From the NCBI RefSeq assembly GCF_021654575.1, contig NZ_AP024488.1, positions 2,108,001-2,172,000 on the forward strand: a stretch of DNA of 64,000 nucleotides, given 5' to 3'. Positions 34,389-47,653 of this stretch are shown one piece after another. The stretch comes from Desulfoluna limicola. GTDB taxonomy: Bacteria; Desulfobacterota; Desulfobacteria; Desulfobacterales; Desulfolunaceae. A program made the position numbers and the translations under genes. The notes below the pieces were generated by a model. That model was not told the origin of the DNA, did no database searches, and was given only the letters and a program-made list of their open reading frames with translations. Each line of letters starts with the position of its first letter. The stretch's first letter is position 1.

Positions 34389-35999
34389 ATGTTTGAATTG
34401 ATCAGAAAAAGAACGAGCAGCGTGAAAAACGATGTCACATCGGGAATCACCGTGGCCCTGGCACTTGTCCCCGAAGCCGTGGCGTTTTCATTTGTCGCAG
34501 GGGTTGATCCCCTGGTGGGGCTTTATGCGGCCTTTATGGTGGGCCTTATCACCGCCGCCTTCGGTGGGCGCCCCGGCATGATTTCCGGAGCGACCGGAGC
34601 CCTGGCTGTGGTGATGGTCTCCCTGGTAAAAGAGGGCAACGCCCTGGGTCTTGCCATGGCCCAACCTGTGGCGGATATGGGGCTGCAATACCTCTTTGTC
34701 ACGGTCATCCTCATGGGGCTCATTCAAGTGGCAGCCGGTGCCTTCAAACTCGGGAAATTCATCCGCCTCATTCCTCACCCGGTGATGCTCGGGTTCGTCA
34801 ACGGTCTGGCCATCGTTATTTTCCTCTCCCAGCTGAGCATGTTCAAAACCGTGGATTCAGGCATCTCCCACTGGCTTCAGGGCACGGAGCTGATGACCAT
34901 GGCCGGCCTGGTGGTCGCCACCATGGGGATCATGGTGCTCCTTCCCAAAGTCACCCGTAAAATGCCGGCGGCCCTAACGGCCATCCTCGTTGTCACGGCC
35001 ATCACCCTTTCGCTGGATCTGGACGTGGCCACCGTGGGCTCATTTATCAGGGACGGCGGCGGCGAAGGCCTCAAAGGTGGGCTTCCGGTCTTCCAGGCAC
35101 AGATCTTCACCATCATCCCCTGGAACATGGACACCCTGATGTTCATTTTTCCCTACGCCTTTATCCTGGCCGGCATCGGGCTCATCGAGTCCCTGCTTAC
35201 CCTGAACCTTCTGGATGAGATCACCGAGACCCGCGGCAACAGCAACCGCGAGTGCGTGGCCCAGGGTGCCGCCAACATTGCAACGGCCCTCTTCGGTGGC
35301 ATGGGCGGGTGCGCCATGATCGGCCAGTCCATCATCAACGTCAATGCCGGCGGCAGGGGCCGACTTTCCGGTATCACAGCGGCCATCTCACTGCTGTGCT
35401 TCATCCTCTTCGGATCTGCTTACATCGAGCTGGTTCCCATCGCCGCCCTCACCGGCATCATGTTCATGGTTGTCATCGGTACCTTTGCCTGGTCCAGCCT
35501 CCGGATCATGCACAAAATCCCTAAATCAGACGCCCTGGTCCTCATCTCGGTCTCTGTTCTCACGGTGATGTTTGACCTTGCTGTGGCCGTCTTTGTCGGC
35601 ATCATCATGTCTGCACTGGTCTTCTCCTGGGAGAACGCCCTGCGCATCCGAGCCCGGAAACGGGTCAAAGACGACGGCACCAAGGTCTATGAAATCTGGG
35701 GCCCCCTCTTCTTCGGGTCCACCAAGATGTTCGCTTCCAAATTTGAAGTTAAAGACGACCCCGATCATGTGGAAATCGATTTCGTCGAATCCCGGGTCTC
35801 GGACTACTCCGGCATCGAAGCCATTTCAAGCATCGTGGAGAAGTATGAAAAGGCAGGCAAACAGGTGAAGCTCAAACACCTGAGTACCGACTGTAAAAAG
35901 CTCCTCAACAAAGCTGATGCCAAATACAAGTCCATCATCCTGGAGAAGGTCGACGACCCCAGGTACCATGTGGTGGCCGACCCGAACAGCTTTCTTTAG
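34389..35999 (+). CDS. SulP family anion transporter with STAS domain
   Basis: This 536-aa inner-membrane transporter has GITVALALVPEAVAFSFVAG at the N-terminus, the SulP signature region, then RPGMISGATGALAVV and many helices through about 425. A short cytoplasmic STAS domain covers about 440-536. SulP proteins carry sulfate, bicarbonate, molybdate or dicarboxylates. In a sulfate reducer sulfate is attractive, but sequence does not separate it from bicarbonate. AGAGA precedes the ATG. It stands alone; a repeat variant follows. Confidence 0.9.
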   Translation: MFELIRKRTSSVKNDVTSGITVALALVPEAVAFSFVAGVDPLVGLYAAFMVGLITAAFGGRPGMISGATGALAVVMVSLVKEGNALGLAMAQPVADMGLQYLFVTVILMGLIQVAAGAFKLGKFIRLIPHPVMLGFVNGLAIVIFLSQLSMFKTVDSGISHWLQGTELMTMAGLVVATMGIMVLLPKVTRKMPAALTAILVVTAITLSLDLDVATVGSFIRDGGGEGLKGGLPVFQAQIFTIIPWNMDTLMFIFPYAFILAGIGLIESLLTLNLLDEITETRGNSNRECVAQGAANIATALFGGMGGCAMIGQSIINVNAGGRGRLSGITAAISLLCFILFGSAYIELVPIAALTGIMFMVVIGTFAWSSLRIMHKIPKSDALVLISVSVLTVMFDLAVAVFVGIIMSALVFSWENALRIRARKRVKDDGTKVYEIWGPLFFGSTKMFASKFEVKDDPDHVEIDFVESRVSDYSGIEAISSIVEKYEKAGKQVKLKHLSTDCKKLLNKADAKYKSIILEKVDDPRYHVVADPNSFL

Positions 36000-36015
36000 A
36001 GGCCGAAAAACGTTC

Positions 36016-36183
36016 CCTCCGACGACCCTGCCGGGGGGACACCCCTTTGAAAGTTTCAGGCCATAGAATTCTGCTGTAACGTGTATGCCGTCGCCTTTCC
36101 TCTCCTCCTCCAGGGGCTGAGAGGAAAGGAGACGGCAACCGGAACGTTTTCGGGGCTCCTTTCAAAGGAGATTCGCCGGAGGC
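36016..36183. repeat. Divergent composite element with a rewritten hairpin
   Basis: CCTCCGACG at 36016 and TTCGCCGGAGGC (36172-36183) are the ends. The central hairpin arms GCCGTCGCCTTTCCTCTC and GAGAGGAAAGGAGACGGC pair at 17 of 18 positions, yet the usual CGAGGAACGAGG tip is gone. The small stem is replaced by CTCCTTTCAAAGGAG. Structure is kept while nearly all sequence has changed. Confidence 0.7.
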
Positions 36184-36430
36184 GCAGCTGAATAACCCCA
36201 AAATTTCAGCACCGTCGTTCGAAAGAAGTGGCGTCACCACTCCCACCCTCAAAGGCATGCGTACCCACGTCTCAACTGTCTATCCCCCTTGAATCCCCTC
36301 TTTTTACCCTTTCTGTTCCGATGCAGCCATCCACAAAGCCCGGATCGTGTTGACACCCGACGTCAAACTACATTACAGTTTGGTAAACATTGTTATCAAG
36401 ACAACACACCCATACACTCGGGGAGATCAC

Positions 36431-38725
36431 ATGATAAAAAGACGCATATTCATCCTTTTAACGGCACTGTTCCTGCTCCCGGCTCTCACATGGGCCGACA
36501 CCTTCTCCTCCATGGGCACACGCTGGCCCTCAGGCCTTAAAAAGACCCTGGTCGGCAACAACGACACACTCTTTGCCGCCAACGGAGATGTTGTTGCGGC
36601 CTATAACAAAGACACCATGGCATATATTGACCAGATCATCCTGAGTGCCCCGGAAGGCATTGTTGCCCTTGATTATATGGAAATTGAGGCAGGGGCCGGG
36701 CTCCCCGACAACCAATTTATCGTTGTCGCTTGCGGTACCGGCGGCCTTCAGGTCATTCCCTTTGCCGACGGACAATTTTCGTCAACAGAGGACAGCGCCA
36801 TCGTCACCCGGTCCGACACAGCCAGAGCCAATGAAAACACACCGGCGGCACTCGACATCAAAGGGTGCGTGAGTTTTAAAGCCCATAGCGACAATCTCAT
36901 TGCCACCATGGACGACAACTTTGGGTATCGGGTCTTCCACCTCACCCAATCATCCCCCCCCGCCCTCAATGAAGTGGCCCAGCAAGAACTCTCCAATGAG
37001 GCCTTCACCATGCTGGTGGACTTGGATCGTTGGGAAAAAGATCCCACCCGTCACGGCATCCTCACCGTTGCCAAAAACAGAGAGTTGGGGCTCTTGGAGA
37101 TGGCCAAAGACCTCCATGGTAAGTGGAGCATTGAGGGCCTGGGCAGAGCAACCATCAACCTGCCCACCCTTCCGTCCACCGAACTCCTCTACTTCAGCTC
37201 CCTCACCTTAAGGGTCTCGGGTGATAGTGCCCAGGTGATTGAAAACTCCATGGGGTACTTTTTCAGCTTCGCGCTAAGCGATCATGCGCCGTACCTTTTG
37301 CAGACCTACCCTCAGCCCGACACGGAAGGGATCTCCTTTGGCTACCCACTGGATCTGGCCTTCGACGGGCCCCACACCTACATCACCACCCTCATGGAAA
37401 AAGATGGCAACACCCCCGGAGTTCAGGTGATGGACCTCTCAAGCAAATCAGTGGTCGGCACCCTTGCGCAGGATGGTGCAGGCGCCCTCCATAAACATGG
37501 GGAGCACCTGTTTTCAATGGACCTGAAAAACGGCCTGTCAAAACTAAAAACCGATACACCAAGTCCGATTCGCGACGGTTCTCCCGTGCCCACCCCCTTT
37601 GCCGCCCATGAGCTTCTGGCCAGAGAAACCTACCTGTTCCTCGCCGACGGTCTGGCCAGCCCGAAAGGCGGATTCCGAATCATTGATATCAGCAATGCCG
37701 CCCAGCCCAAACGGATCCGATTTGAAGCGACCCCGGGACGTGCCGGCGATCTTGCTGTGGACGGCGATTTTTATCGGCTTTTCATCGCAGATGGGGATGA
37801 GGGGGTACGCTGCTACTCCATGAACGGCTCCTTCGTCACCGCAGACTACGACCCTGCCTCCCCTGTCCCCTCACCGGAAGCGCCCCTGCTGCTTGAGACC
37901 CTGTCCAGCGCCCAGTTTGACGGAGAAAGCGTCCTGAAGGTGTCTGTCTCATCCAAAAACATCAACGGAGTCAATGTGGACGTCCTTCATGCCCTTTCTG
38001 CCAATGGAAACCTCTTCTCATTCCCCCTTCCCCTTGCCGCCAGTGCCCCCATCATTCACGTTATCGACACCTCAAAAAAAATCACCTTTGGGGATATCCC
38101 CGGCACACCGGTCTCCATGGCCCCGTTTCTCCATGATTACCTCCTTGTGGCAGCGGGCGACCAGGGCCTCCAGATCGTGGATCTCTTTTCAGACGCGAAC
38201 AACCCCGGCACCCTTACACCCGCCATCGAAGCGTCATACGTAAGCGGCCTCTCGCAAACTGTCAGCGTCGCGTCAGATGACAGCCGGTATGCCTATGTGG
38301 CAGACAACTCGGGAGGCATTGTTGCCTTCGATCTCTTTTCCGACCAGAACACCCCTGCCCTTATCAACCTCAGCATGGTGGGCAACTTCCCCCTGGCAGC
38401 AGGCCATTTCCTCGACCTTTTTGTCACCGACAACAACAACGCATACACCGTGACCGACCAGACATACGGCAACATCCAGATCCTGGATGTGTCCAACCCC
38501 AGCGCCATCACCCACCTCGGCAGTGAAACCACGCTGGGAGCACCAAGAGCCGTGGTTGCCGTCACCACCGGTGGGCTCTCCCCGGATACCCCCGCCCTTC
38601 GTGCGGCCTATGTCGCCGACGGCCAGGGGGGCCTCTCGATTCGCCAGACCACAAACGATGACAACTCCCAGGAGCAGACCTGGAGCGACGATTCCACCTC
38701 CTGCTTCATCCATGCCACTCACTGA
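36431..38725 (+). CDS. Exported LVIVD-repeat beta-propeller protein
   Basis: ATG 36431 follows GGGGAG; TTGACA at 36350 may be its -35. The protein has 764 aa with a signal peptide (1-22, ALTWA). It has repeated strands of the LVIVD type (LQIVDLFSDANNPG, FRIIDISNAAQP, IQILDVSNPSA) expected to form one or two propellers outside the cytoplasm. The last residues (DDSTSCFIHATH) hold a lone Cys in a CFI context, reminiscent of CFI-box C-terminal signals but shorter and without the usual following residues. Function unknown; it may be surface-anchored or secreted. Confidence 0.78.
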   Translation: MIKRRIFILLTALFLLPALTWADTFSSMGTRWPSGLKKTLVGNNDTLFAANGDVVAAYNKDTMAYIDQIILSAPEGIVALDYMEIEAGAGLPDNQFIVVACGTGGLQVIPFADGQFSSTEDSAIVTRSDTARANENTPAALDIKGCVSFKAHSDNLIATMDDNFGYRVFHLTQSSPPALNEVAQQELSNEAFTMLVDLDRWEKDPTRHGILTVAKNRELGLLEMAKDLHGKWSIEGLGRATINLPTLPSTELLYFSSLTLRVSGDSAQVIENSMGYFFSFALSDHAPYLLQTYPQPDTEGISFGYPLDLAFDGPHTYITTLMEKDGNTPGVQVMDLSSKSVVGTLAQDGAGALHKHGEHLFSMDLKNGLSKLKTDTPSPIRDGSPVPTPFAAHELLARETYLFLADGLASPKGGFRIIDISNAAQPKRIRFEATPGRAGDLAVDGDFYRLFIADGDEGVRCYSMNGSFVTADYDPASPVPSPEAPLLLETLSSAQFDGESVLKVSVSSKNINGVNVDVLHALSANGNLFSFPLPLAASAPIIHVIDTSKKITFGDIPGTPVSMAPFLHDYLLVAAGDQGLQIVDLFSDANNPGTLTPAIEASYVSGLSQTVSVASDDSRYAYVADNSGGIVAFDLFSDQNTPALINLSMVGNFPLAAGHFLDLFVTDNNNAYTVTDQTYGNIQILDVSNPSAITHLGSETTLGAPRAVVAVTTGGLSPDTPALRAAYVADGQGGLSIRQTTNDDNSQEQTWSDDSTSCFIHATH

Positions 38726-38744
38726 ATGCCGTCATCTTACCATT

Positions 38745-38803
38745 GCCTCCGGCGGCCCTGCCGGGGGCCAAACGTTTGAAAAGTTGGATAAACAGGATTT
38801 GAG
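38745..38803 (+). repeat. B-type element
   Basis: GCCTCCGGCGGC (38745-38756) lies 19 nt after the stop. The CCGGC/GCCGG stem is intact and the AACGTTTGAAAAGTT palindrome is worn. The following 38804-39225 stretch holds no recognised gene. Confidence 0.75.
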
Positions 38804-39225
38804 ATCGATTTCGTTCCATTCGAAGACGTTTGTTTACCGAATTGTATTCGCCGTAACAAGCAAGCAACCCAAGAAATACTAAACAGGGACACTGGATTTG
38901 ACAAACAGGCCTGACGTTCATTTTGATGGATCAAGCTTTGTTGATTCAGCTTGGGCGATTGTCATGCCAAATTCTGCAACAGCCTTTCCCATAAAGGCAC
39001 CCCTGATATAGCCCTCCCGTGACCTCACCCTTGCCTGTCAATGGCCAGGCAGTGAACTGTCTAATCGCTACCTGAGACTTCCAGAGAACACGGACCAGCC
39101 ACAAACCACCAATCGCCCTTGACAATCAATGTTTACGCATGGTACGTCCGTGTCATTATGCACTCTTTGTGCAAGGTACTTTCTGGGTACGACAGCATGA
39201 CTTTCCCCTTGCCGGATACGTAACC

Positions 39226-40590
39226 ATGAATCGATCTCTCATCTTTCTGCCCCTTCTTCTCGTCTGCTCATGGGCTCTCTCACCGCCATGCCGTGCAGAG
39301 GACACTCTTGTCACCATTGAAGCCTGCATGGAAAAAGCCATTCCGTATGCAGACGCCATCAAACTGGCGGAGGAGTCCCTCTTCTCAGCAGAACAGGACC
39401 GACTGCGTGCCCGGTCAGTCCTTATTCCCAGTGTGGAGCTCACCGGCCGCTTAAGTGGAGAGAGAACCGACATGTCGGGGGCATCCAGCCCACCTGACAG
39501 CATCAAAGAAAAAACCTACGCTACCTTTGCGGGCCTCGGTTTCCAGTACAGTTTTTACCTCAACGGCCGTGAATTGATCGTCTACAATGCCTCCGGGGTG
39601 CTGGTTGAAAAGGCAGGCATGGATCTTCAGGCCGCACGGCAGGACTACATGCTGCAAGTGGCCGCCACGTTTTTCGGCTGCATCCGAAGCCAGAAAGGCC
39701 TGGCCATTGCCGAGGCAAACCTTGAACGGCTTACATCCTACCAGAGCGCTGTCAAACGTCGCATTGAAGCCGGCATCCTCACTGAAACCGAACAATTCCG
39801 TGCAAATGCCGAACTCACCGAAGGCCAGGCGTCATTAACGGAGGCCCTGAACCAACGGGCAGTCAGCCGTCGTGCCCTCCAGCGCCTTGTCCCCCTTCCG
39901 GACGACTTCCAGCTTGCCGAACCCAACGAGATCCCGACGCCGGCCCTTCTGGCCCTTGAAGGCTGCGTCGAACTGGCAGAAAAAAACCGACCTGAGCTCA
40001 AAGCCCTGGAGCTGGCGTCCCGCGTGGCCGACAAAGAGGTCGACGTGGCCAAAAGCACCTACTGGCCGAAGCTCACACTCGAAGGGGCGGCCGGCAGAAA
40101 GGACAGCAGCATAGACGGGAGCTATGATGCCCTGGATGCCGACTTCGATCAGGACACCACCCACTACAGCGCAAGCCTGACCCTCTCCCTCCCCCTGCTG
40201 GATGGCGGGCTCCGAAGAGCAGACATCCGCAAAAGCCTCTCCGGCAAACGCTCGGTGGATCACCGGTTGCGCCAAGCCACCAAAGAAATCCGCCTGGCCG
40301 CAGAACGGGCCTGGTACGACCACAACACCGAATCTCAACGGGTGCAAGCCCTTGCCGACGGCCTTGTCTATTCCCGGCAATTTCTTGAGGCCATCATCCG
40401 CCAGTTTCAGGAAGGATTGGCCCAAAGCCTCGACCTCGTGGATGCCAACACCCGCCTTGTGGAGGCAGAGAACAAGCTGGCAGACGCACGTTTTGCCCTG
40501 CAACTCGCAGCCATACGCCTCCGGTACACATCGGGCCTGCCTCCCGTTAATCTCCCGTCCCCCCCTGGAGGAGAGTCAACGGGGGGGTAA
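39226..40590 (+). CDS. TolC-family outer membrane efflux protein
   Basis: ATG 39226 gives 454 aa with a signal peptide (about 1-23, PPCRA). It consists of long alpha-helical segments with the twofold outer-membrane-factor pattern (QLAEPNEIP linker in the middle, second half ending VDANTRLVEAENKLADARF). It forms the outer-membrane channel for the MFP and RND pump encoded next; a pair of repeat elements separates it from them. Only a weak GGA site precedes the start. Substrate unknown. Confidence 0.88.
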   Translation: MNRSLIFLPLLLVCSWALSPPCRAEDTLVTIEACMEKAIPYADAIKLAEESLFSAEQDRLRARSVLIPSVELTGRLSGERTDMSGASSPPDSIKEKTYATFAGLGFQYSFYLNGRELIVYNASGVLVEKAGMDLQAARQDYMLQVAATFFGCIRSQKGLAIAEANLERLTSYQSAVKRRIEAGILTETEQFRANAELTEGQASLTEALNQRAVSRRALQRLVPLPDDFQLAEPNEIPTPALLALEGCVELAEKNRPELKALELASRVADKEVDVAKSTYWPKLTLEGAAGRKDSSIDGSYDALDADFDQDTTHYSASLTLSLPLLDGGLRRADIRKSLSGKRSVDHRLRQATKEIRLAAERAWYDHNTESQRVQALADGLVYSRQFLEAIIRQFQEGLAQSLDLVDANTRLVEAENKLADARFALQLAAIRLRYTSGLPPVNLPSPPGGESTGG

Positions 40591-40596
40591 AAGAAT

Positions 40597-40784
40597 GCCT
40601 CCGGCGGCACTGCCGGGGGCCAAGCTTTTGCCCGATTTTAAAGGACTGGGTTTGATAACCAGGTTTCAAAAAAGGGGTCATTGGCAGCCCTTGAATCAAA
40701 GGCGGATGTGTTTTACTCCGAGGAACGAGGAGCAAAGCGCATCCGCAATCAGCTCTCAAGGTGGCCCACCTTGCCGCCGGAGGC
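40597..40784. repeat. Full composite element, B plus A
   Basis: GCCTCCGGCGGC (40597-40608) begins 6 nt after the tolC-like stop. It ends in GCCGCCGGAGGC (40773-40784), 188 bp. The A arms GGATGTGTTTTACTCC/GGAGCAAAGCGCATCC change CC to CTCC on one side and GG to GGAG on the other relative to other copies, so pairing is kept. The outer tail GAGCTGAATAGTT follows. Confidence 0.88.
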
Positions 40785-40829
40785 TGCTTTTAGGGAGCTG
40801 AATAGTTACTGCACAGGTTTCATAAAAAT

Positions 40830-40912
40830 GCCGCGGTGATTTGACCCGAGGAACGAGGGGTAAAGCGCTGCGGCAACCCGCTTTCAAGGTGGCTCACCTT
40901 GCCGCCGGAGGC
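40830..40912 (-). repeat. A-type element, twin of the copy at 45941
   Basis: Outer arms GCCGC/GCGGC, the CCGAGGAACGAGG tip, the AAGGTG stem and GCCGCCGGAGGC (40901-40912). The sequence from TTCATAAAAATG before the hairpin through the end is nearly identical to 45931-46023, so these two copies are recent relatives. Confidence 0.88.
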
Positions 40913-40958
40913 ACGCTTTTGCACTCAACCATCAGCTTAGGATAAAAAGAGCCACATC

Positions 40959-42097
40959 ATGAGAACCAAACCATCCCGTCCTCCCCAAGAGAAGACATTT
41001 TTTGCTACATGCATGGCATGGTGGCCGGTGGGCATTCTTCTGCTCCTCCTTGTGGGCCTTTACCTCATGAGCACGGCCAAAACAGAGGCGGTGGCCAAGG
41101 CTCGCCGCGGCCAGCGAAAAGAGGGGCCGCCTCCCATCAATGTGGTCACCCTGACCCTCGCCCCCACGGTTATCCGAGACAAAATCACCCTTCCCGGCGA
41201 AGTTCGCGCGAACCGGGAACTTGATGTCCCCTCCGAGATCTCGGCCATCCTTTTAAAAAAAACCTTCAGTGAAGGGGAGGCCATTAAAAAAGGAGACATT
41301 ATTGCCAGGCTCGATGGCTCACGGTATGCCGCGAGACTCCAGGCGGCGGAGGCTGCCTTTGAAACGGCCAGGGCCACGGCAAATCGGCTGAAAAACCTGA
41401 ACCAATCCAAGCTGGCCACCCAATCGGACCTGGACCGTGCTGAAGCCGGCCTTGAAGAGGCACGCAGCACCTTGATCAGTGCCCGCCTCGACCTGTCCAA
41501 ATGTGAGATCAGAGCCCCTTTCTCCGGTTACCTTGACACCTACCTTGTTGAAAAAGGAGCCTTTGTCACCACGGGGACCCCCATATGTCGCCTGGTGGAC
41601 CTCAAGAGCGTTAAAATCCGCGTGGGCATTCCGGAGTCGGATGTGAAAGGGGTACGAACCCCCGCCTCCTTTTCCGTGACCATCGATGCCCTGGGGGATA
41701 CCCCCATCCCAGGTGGAACCATCCACAACCTGACCCGGGCGGCTGGAAACATGGCCAGGCTCTACGACCTCGACCTTCTCTTTCCCAATGACGAAGGGCG
41801 CATGGTGCCCGGCATGTTTGCCCGTGTCGAGCTGGTGAAAAAATTGCACCCCGAAGCCCTTGTCATCCCCCTCTATGCCGTCATCAGCCGGGACAATCAC
41901 CACATGGTCTTTGTGGAGAAGGAGGGTAAAGCCGTCATGAAACAGGTACAAACGGGGATCCAGGAAGGGTGGATGATGGAGGTGACCGAAGGCCTTCAGG
42001 TCGGGGACCAGATCATCGTCGTGGGCCAGCGGTCGGTCAATGAAGGCCGAGAGGTTACCGTGGTCCGCCGTACCGAAAAGGCTGAGGATCTGCGTCC

Positions 42098-42101
<4 letters not shown>
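40959..42101 (+). CDS. RND efflux periplasmic adaptor (membrane fusion protein)
   Basis: The protein has 380 aa. An N-terminal anchor helix is at about 18-40. The lipoyl/barrel-sandwich half motifs flank a coiled-coil hairpin (about 125-165, RLQAAEAAFETARATANRLKN). The beta-barrel and membrane-proximal domains run to about 365. It links the RND pump to the TolC-type channel. Its stop overlaps the RND gene by 4 nt (ATGA), so the two are coupled. GGATAAAAAGAG is the nearest ribosome-binding text. Confidence 0.9.
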
Positions 42102-45325
<3,224 letters not shown>

Positions 45326-45333
45326 AAAACAAA

Positions 45334-45440
45334 GCCTCCGGCGGCGAGGTGTGCCACCTCGAAAACAGGTTAGGAATGCTCCCACCCCTCGTTCCTCGGG
45401 GTGATCACATTCGCTGACGGGCCATGCCCGTGGTGAATGG
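45334..45440 (+). repeat. A-type element with ACGGG tail
   Basis: GCCTCCGGCGGC (45334-45345), the GAGGTG/CACCTC stem, a worn hairpin with tip CCCTCGTTCCTCGGG, and then the CATTCGCTGACGGG/CCCGT small stem shared with 25541-25685 and 26253-26583. Confidence 0.8.
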
Positions 45441-45834
45441 AAGCTTGTTGTTATTCACTATCGACTCCCCTTGCCTTCGGGGTACGTGTGAAAGGCCAAG
45501 CGCATTTTAAGGCACTATTTCAGCTCAAAAACAAACTTGATTACCCCTTACTCACAGCCATGGGTTGCTTATGATGCCAACACCAGTCCATTCCAAGCAC
45601 CAATTTCAAACTTCCCAGGAATTACGGCGAAGCCGTAGGATAGGCAAAGGTAGTGCCGTGCCCACCACGACCGCTGATGACCACCCATGCCGGAAGAGGA
45701 TGTCGGGATGCCGATATTTCGGTCAATATGATCGACAGAGGTGACTCGACAATGAGGGGCACGCACTGCGTCAAAGCCTGCCTATCGGTCAATCAAATGT
45801 GGCTGAAAAAGAATGGTAATCAAAAAAACAAAAA

Positions 45835-45861
45835 AGGGCCATGGCATATGCCACGGCCCTT
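45835..45861. terminator. Orphan terminator-like hairpin
   Basis: AAGGGCCATGGCA pairs with TGCCACGGCCCTT with one mismatch. An A-rich run precedes it and CTTCC follows, so it works best on the minus strand. No gene lies within 300 nt of its reading side; 45441-45940 otherwise shows nothing recognisable. Confidence 0.55.
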
Positions 45862-45940
45862 CTTCCTGGAATCGTTATTCCTCAATAAAACCTGAGTTAG
45901 GGCTCACGCAAAAAAATAAATGCACAATCTTCATAAAAAT

Positions 45941-46023
45941 GCCGCTATGATTTGACCCGAGGAACGAGGGTTAAAGCGCTGCGGCAACTCGCTTTCAAGG
46001 TGGCTCACCTTGCCGCCGGAGGC
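45941..46023 (-). repeat. A-type element, twin of the copy at 40830
   Basis: Arms GCCGCTATGATTTGACCC/GGGTTAAAGCGCTGCGGC, the AAGGTG stem and GCCGCCGGAGGC (46012-46023), 25 nt from the sbcB stop. This is the last full copy; none appears between here and 63.7 kb. Confidence 0.88.
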
Positions 46024-46047
46024 ACGTTTCTTCGCCCTTTTGTTGAC

Positions 46048-47466
46048 CTAAAAATTGCTGGCGATATAACCTTCCAGTTCATCCAGCAGGTGCGCCTGAG
46101 CGTCGTCCAGGGGGACCTCGTTGCGAACCCGGGCGATCTCTTCCATGGCGGCTGCGGGGGTCAGACGGATGTCTCCCCGGAAATCCTGCATGGGGGGTTC
46201 ATCCTCCTGGGGGTGGACCTTGGCCATATAGGCTTCAAAGGCCTCGAACACCTCTTCGTCGGAAAATTCCGGGTAATTGCGAAAAAGAACGCGTGCGGCG
46301 AGCTCACGGACGTTGCCGGGGGCCATGGCCTGCATGGCTTCGGCCATGGCCTCGGGGCCTGCCCGGTGAAACTTTGCGCAGAAAGCCTCTTCGGCCTTGG
46401 AGAGAAAGCCGTTCTGATAAAGGGAGGTGTCCACATCCAGGTTGGGAATATCCGGGTATCGGAACTCCCGATGGTGCCGGACAATCCGCGCAAAGGCATC
46501 CGGGTTTTCGCTAAGCCAGGCAAGGTTCTCCTCCACCCGGGCCAACCGCTCTGCAGAAAGGCGTCCCACGAATCGTTCCAGGGGGGGCAGGATCACATTG
46601 GGCTCGCCCAGGCGTTTCCGGAGCACCCAGACGCGCCCTTCGATCTCCCCTTCCCCCGTGATGAGGTCTTCGTCATCCAGGCGCAACCAGAGGGTCTGGT
46701 TCTTGTACGGAATGGACTCCCCAAGGTAGAGGACCGGTGCCTGGTAGAATGCATCGGGACCGAACTTGCTCCCCGTCATGATCCCCCATGTGTGCTGCCC
46801 TGCCGAAGAGACATGCCTGGGCGGCAGCTTGGCCATGCGAAGCCCGTCCTCTTTTTTGTTAAAATAACCGGTGACGTACTCCCACATCTTCCCTTCGGCT
46901 GCAAAATTCCGGGCAAGGGCAAGGGTTGCCTCCACGTCCACCATGGCGTCATGGGCCTGCCCCTCGGCCAAAGAGTTGGCTTCGCTCAGTTTTTCAAGCT
47001 TCAGTGTGGTTTTCCCGTTTTCCAGTCGCGGCCAGGTCAGCGTGCCGGGCATATAGAGATGGTAGAGCACTGCCATGGGAAGCAGGTCCATGCGCGAGCA
47101 GCCGTTGGCCCACTGATGCGTGTAGGGGGAGAGCAAGTTGCGGTGAAAGGCGAACCGAAGAAATTCGTCATCAAAGCCCAGGGTATTGTACCCCAGTGAA
47201 ATCGTCCCTTCCCGGTTCATCAAGGCGTGGATATGCCGGACCGCCTCGTATTCGCAGACCCCCTCCATGCACGTTTCGATACCGATGCGATGGGTGATGG
47301 TAGCCATGGGAGACGGCACCACATCGGGCCTCAAGGAAACCGTGATATTATAACGTTCCAGCTCATTAAGCTGCATATCCGTCCGAATGGCCGCAAACTG
47401 AAGGATCTGATCAAAGGATTTATTCAGGCCGCTTGTTTCAATGTCGTAGAATAGATAGCTCTTCAT
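46048..47466 (-). CDS. sbcB: Exodeoxyribonuclease I
   Basis: The protein has 472 aa, the E. coli ExoI size. The DEDD exonuclease domain (1-200) has FYDIETSGL (D8, E10), YNTLGFDDEF and AHDAMVDVEATL. It is followed by the SH3-like and C-terminal helical ExoI domains (about 205-470). It degrades single-stranded DNA 3' to 5' in recombination and mismatch repair. It forms a single-gene unit on the minus strand. An enzyme that acts on single-stranded DNA is of interest next to a genome rich in long palindromes, but no link is shown. Confidence 0.92.
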   Translation of the reverse strand: MKSYLFYDIETSGLNKSFDQILQFAAIRTDMQLNELERYNITVSLRPDVVPSPMATITHRIGIETCMEGVCEYEAVRHIHALMNREGTISLGYNTLGFDDEFLRFAFHRNLLSPYTHQWANGCSRMDLLPMAVLYHLYMPGTLTWPRLENGKTTLKLEKLSEANSLAEGQAHDAMVDVEATLALARNFAAEGKMWEYVTGYFNKKEDGLRMAKLPPRHVSSAGQHTWGIMTGSKFGPDAFYQAPVLYLGESIPYKNQTLWLRLDDEDLITGEGEIEGRVWVLRKRLGEPNVILPPLERFVGRLSAERLARVEENLAWLSENPDAFARIVRHHREFRYPDIPNLDVDTSLYQNGFLSKAEEAFCAKFHRAGPEAMAEAMQAMAPGNVRELAARVLFRNYPEFSDEEVFEAFEAYMAKVHPQEDEPPMQDFRGDIRLTPAAAMEEIARVRNEVPLDDAQAHLLDELEGYIASNF

Positions 47467-47536
47467 AAACTCCCCTTGGAAGGATACGACGTATTGGATG
47501 ATGCCTGCGCATCAAAAGATATTCCAGGTATGCACA

Positions 47537-47572
47537 AAGGGGGACCAGACCCGTTTGTCTGTCCCCCTTTTC
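47537..47572. terminator. Terminator for the HD-GYP/kinase operon
   Basis: AAAGGGGGACCAGAC pairs with GTCTGTCCCCCTTTT with one bulge. It lies about 80 nt after the HD-GYP stop on the minus strand and upstream of sbcB, with T runs on both strands. Confidence 0.78.
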
Positions 47573-47653
47573 CATCATGATTGACACATGGTTTCATACA
47601 CCGGCCGGCGGCTCATGTAAACCGGTATTGACGCCCCAACGGGAGGCTCACCG

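Noticed and set aside
46048..47466. sbcB as a functional partner of the palindromic elements
   Set aside because: Adjacency to one element copy is no more than that seen for many other genes; nothing in the sequence links them.
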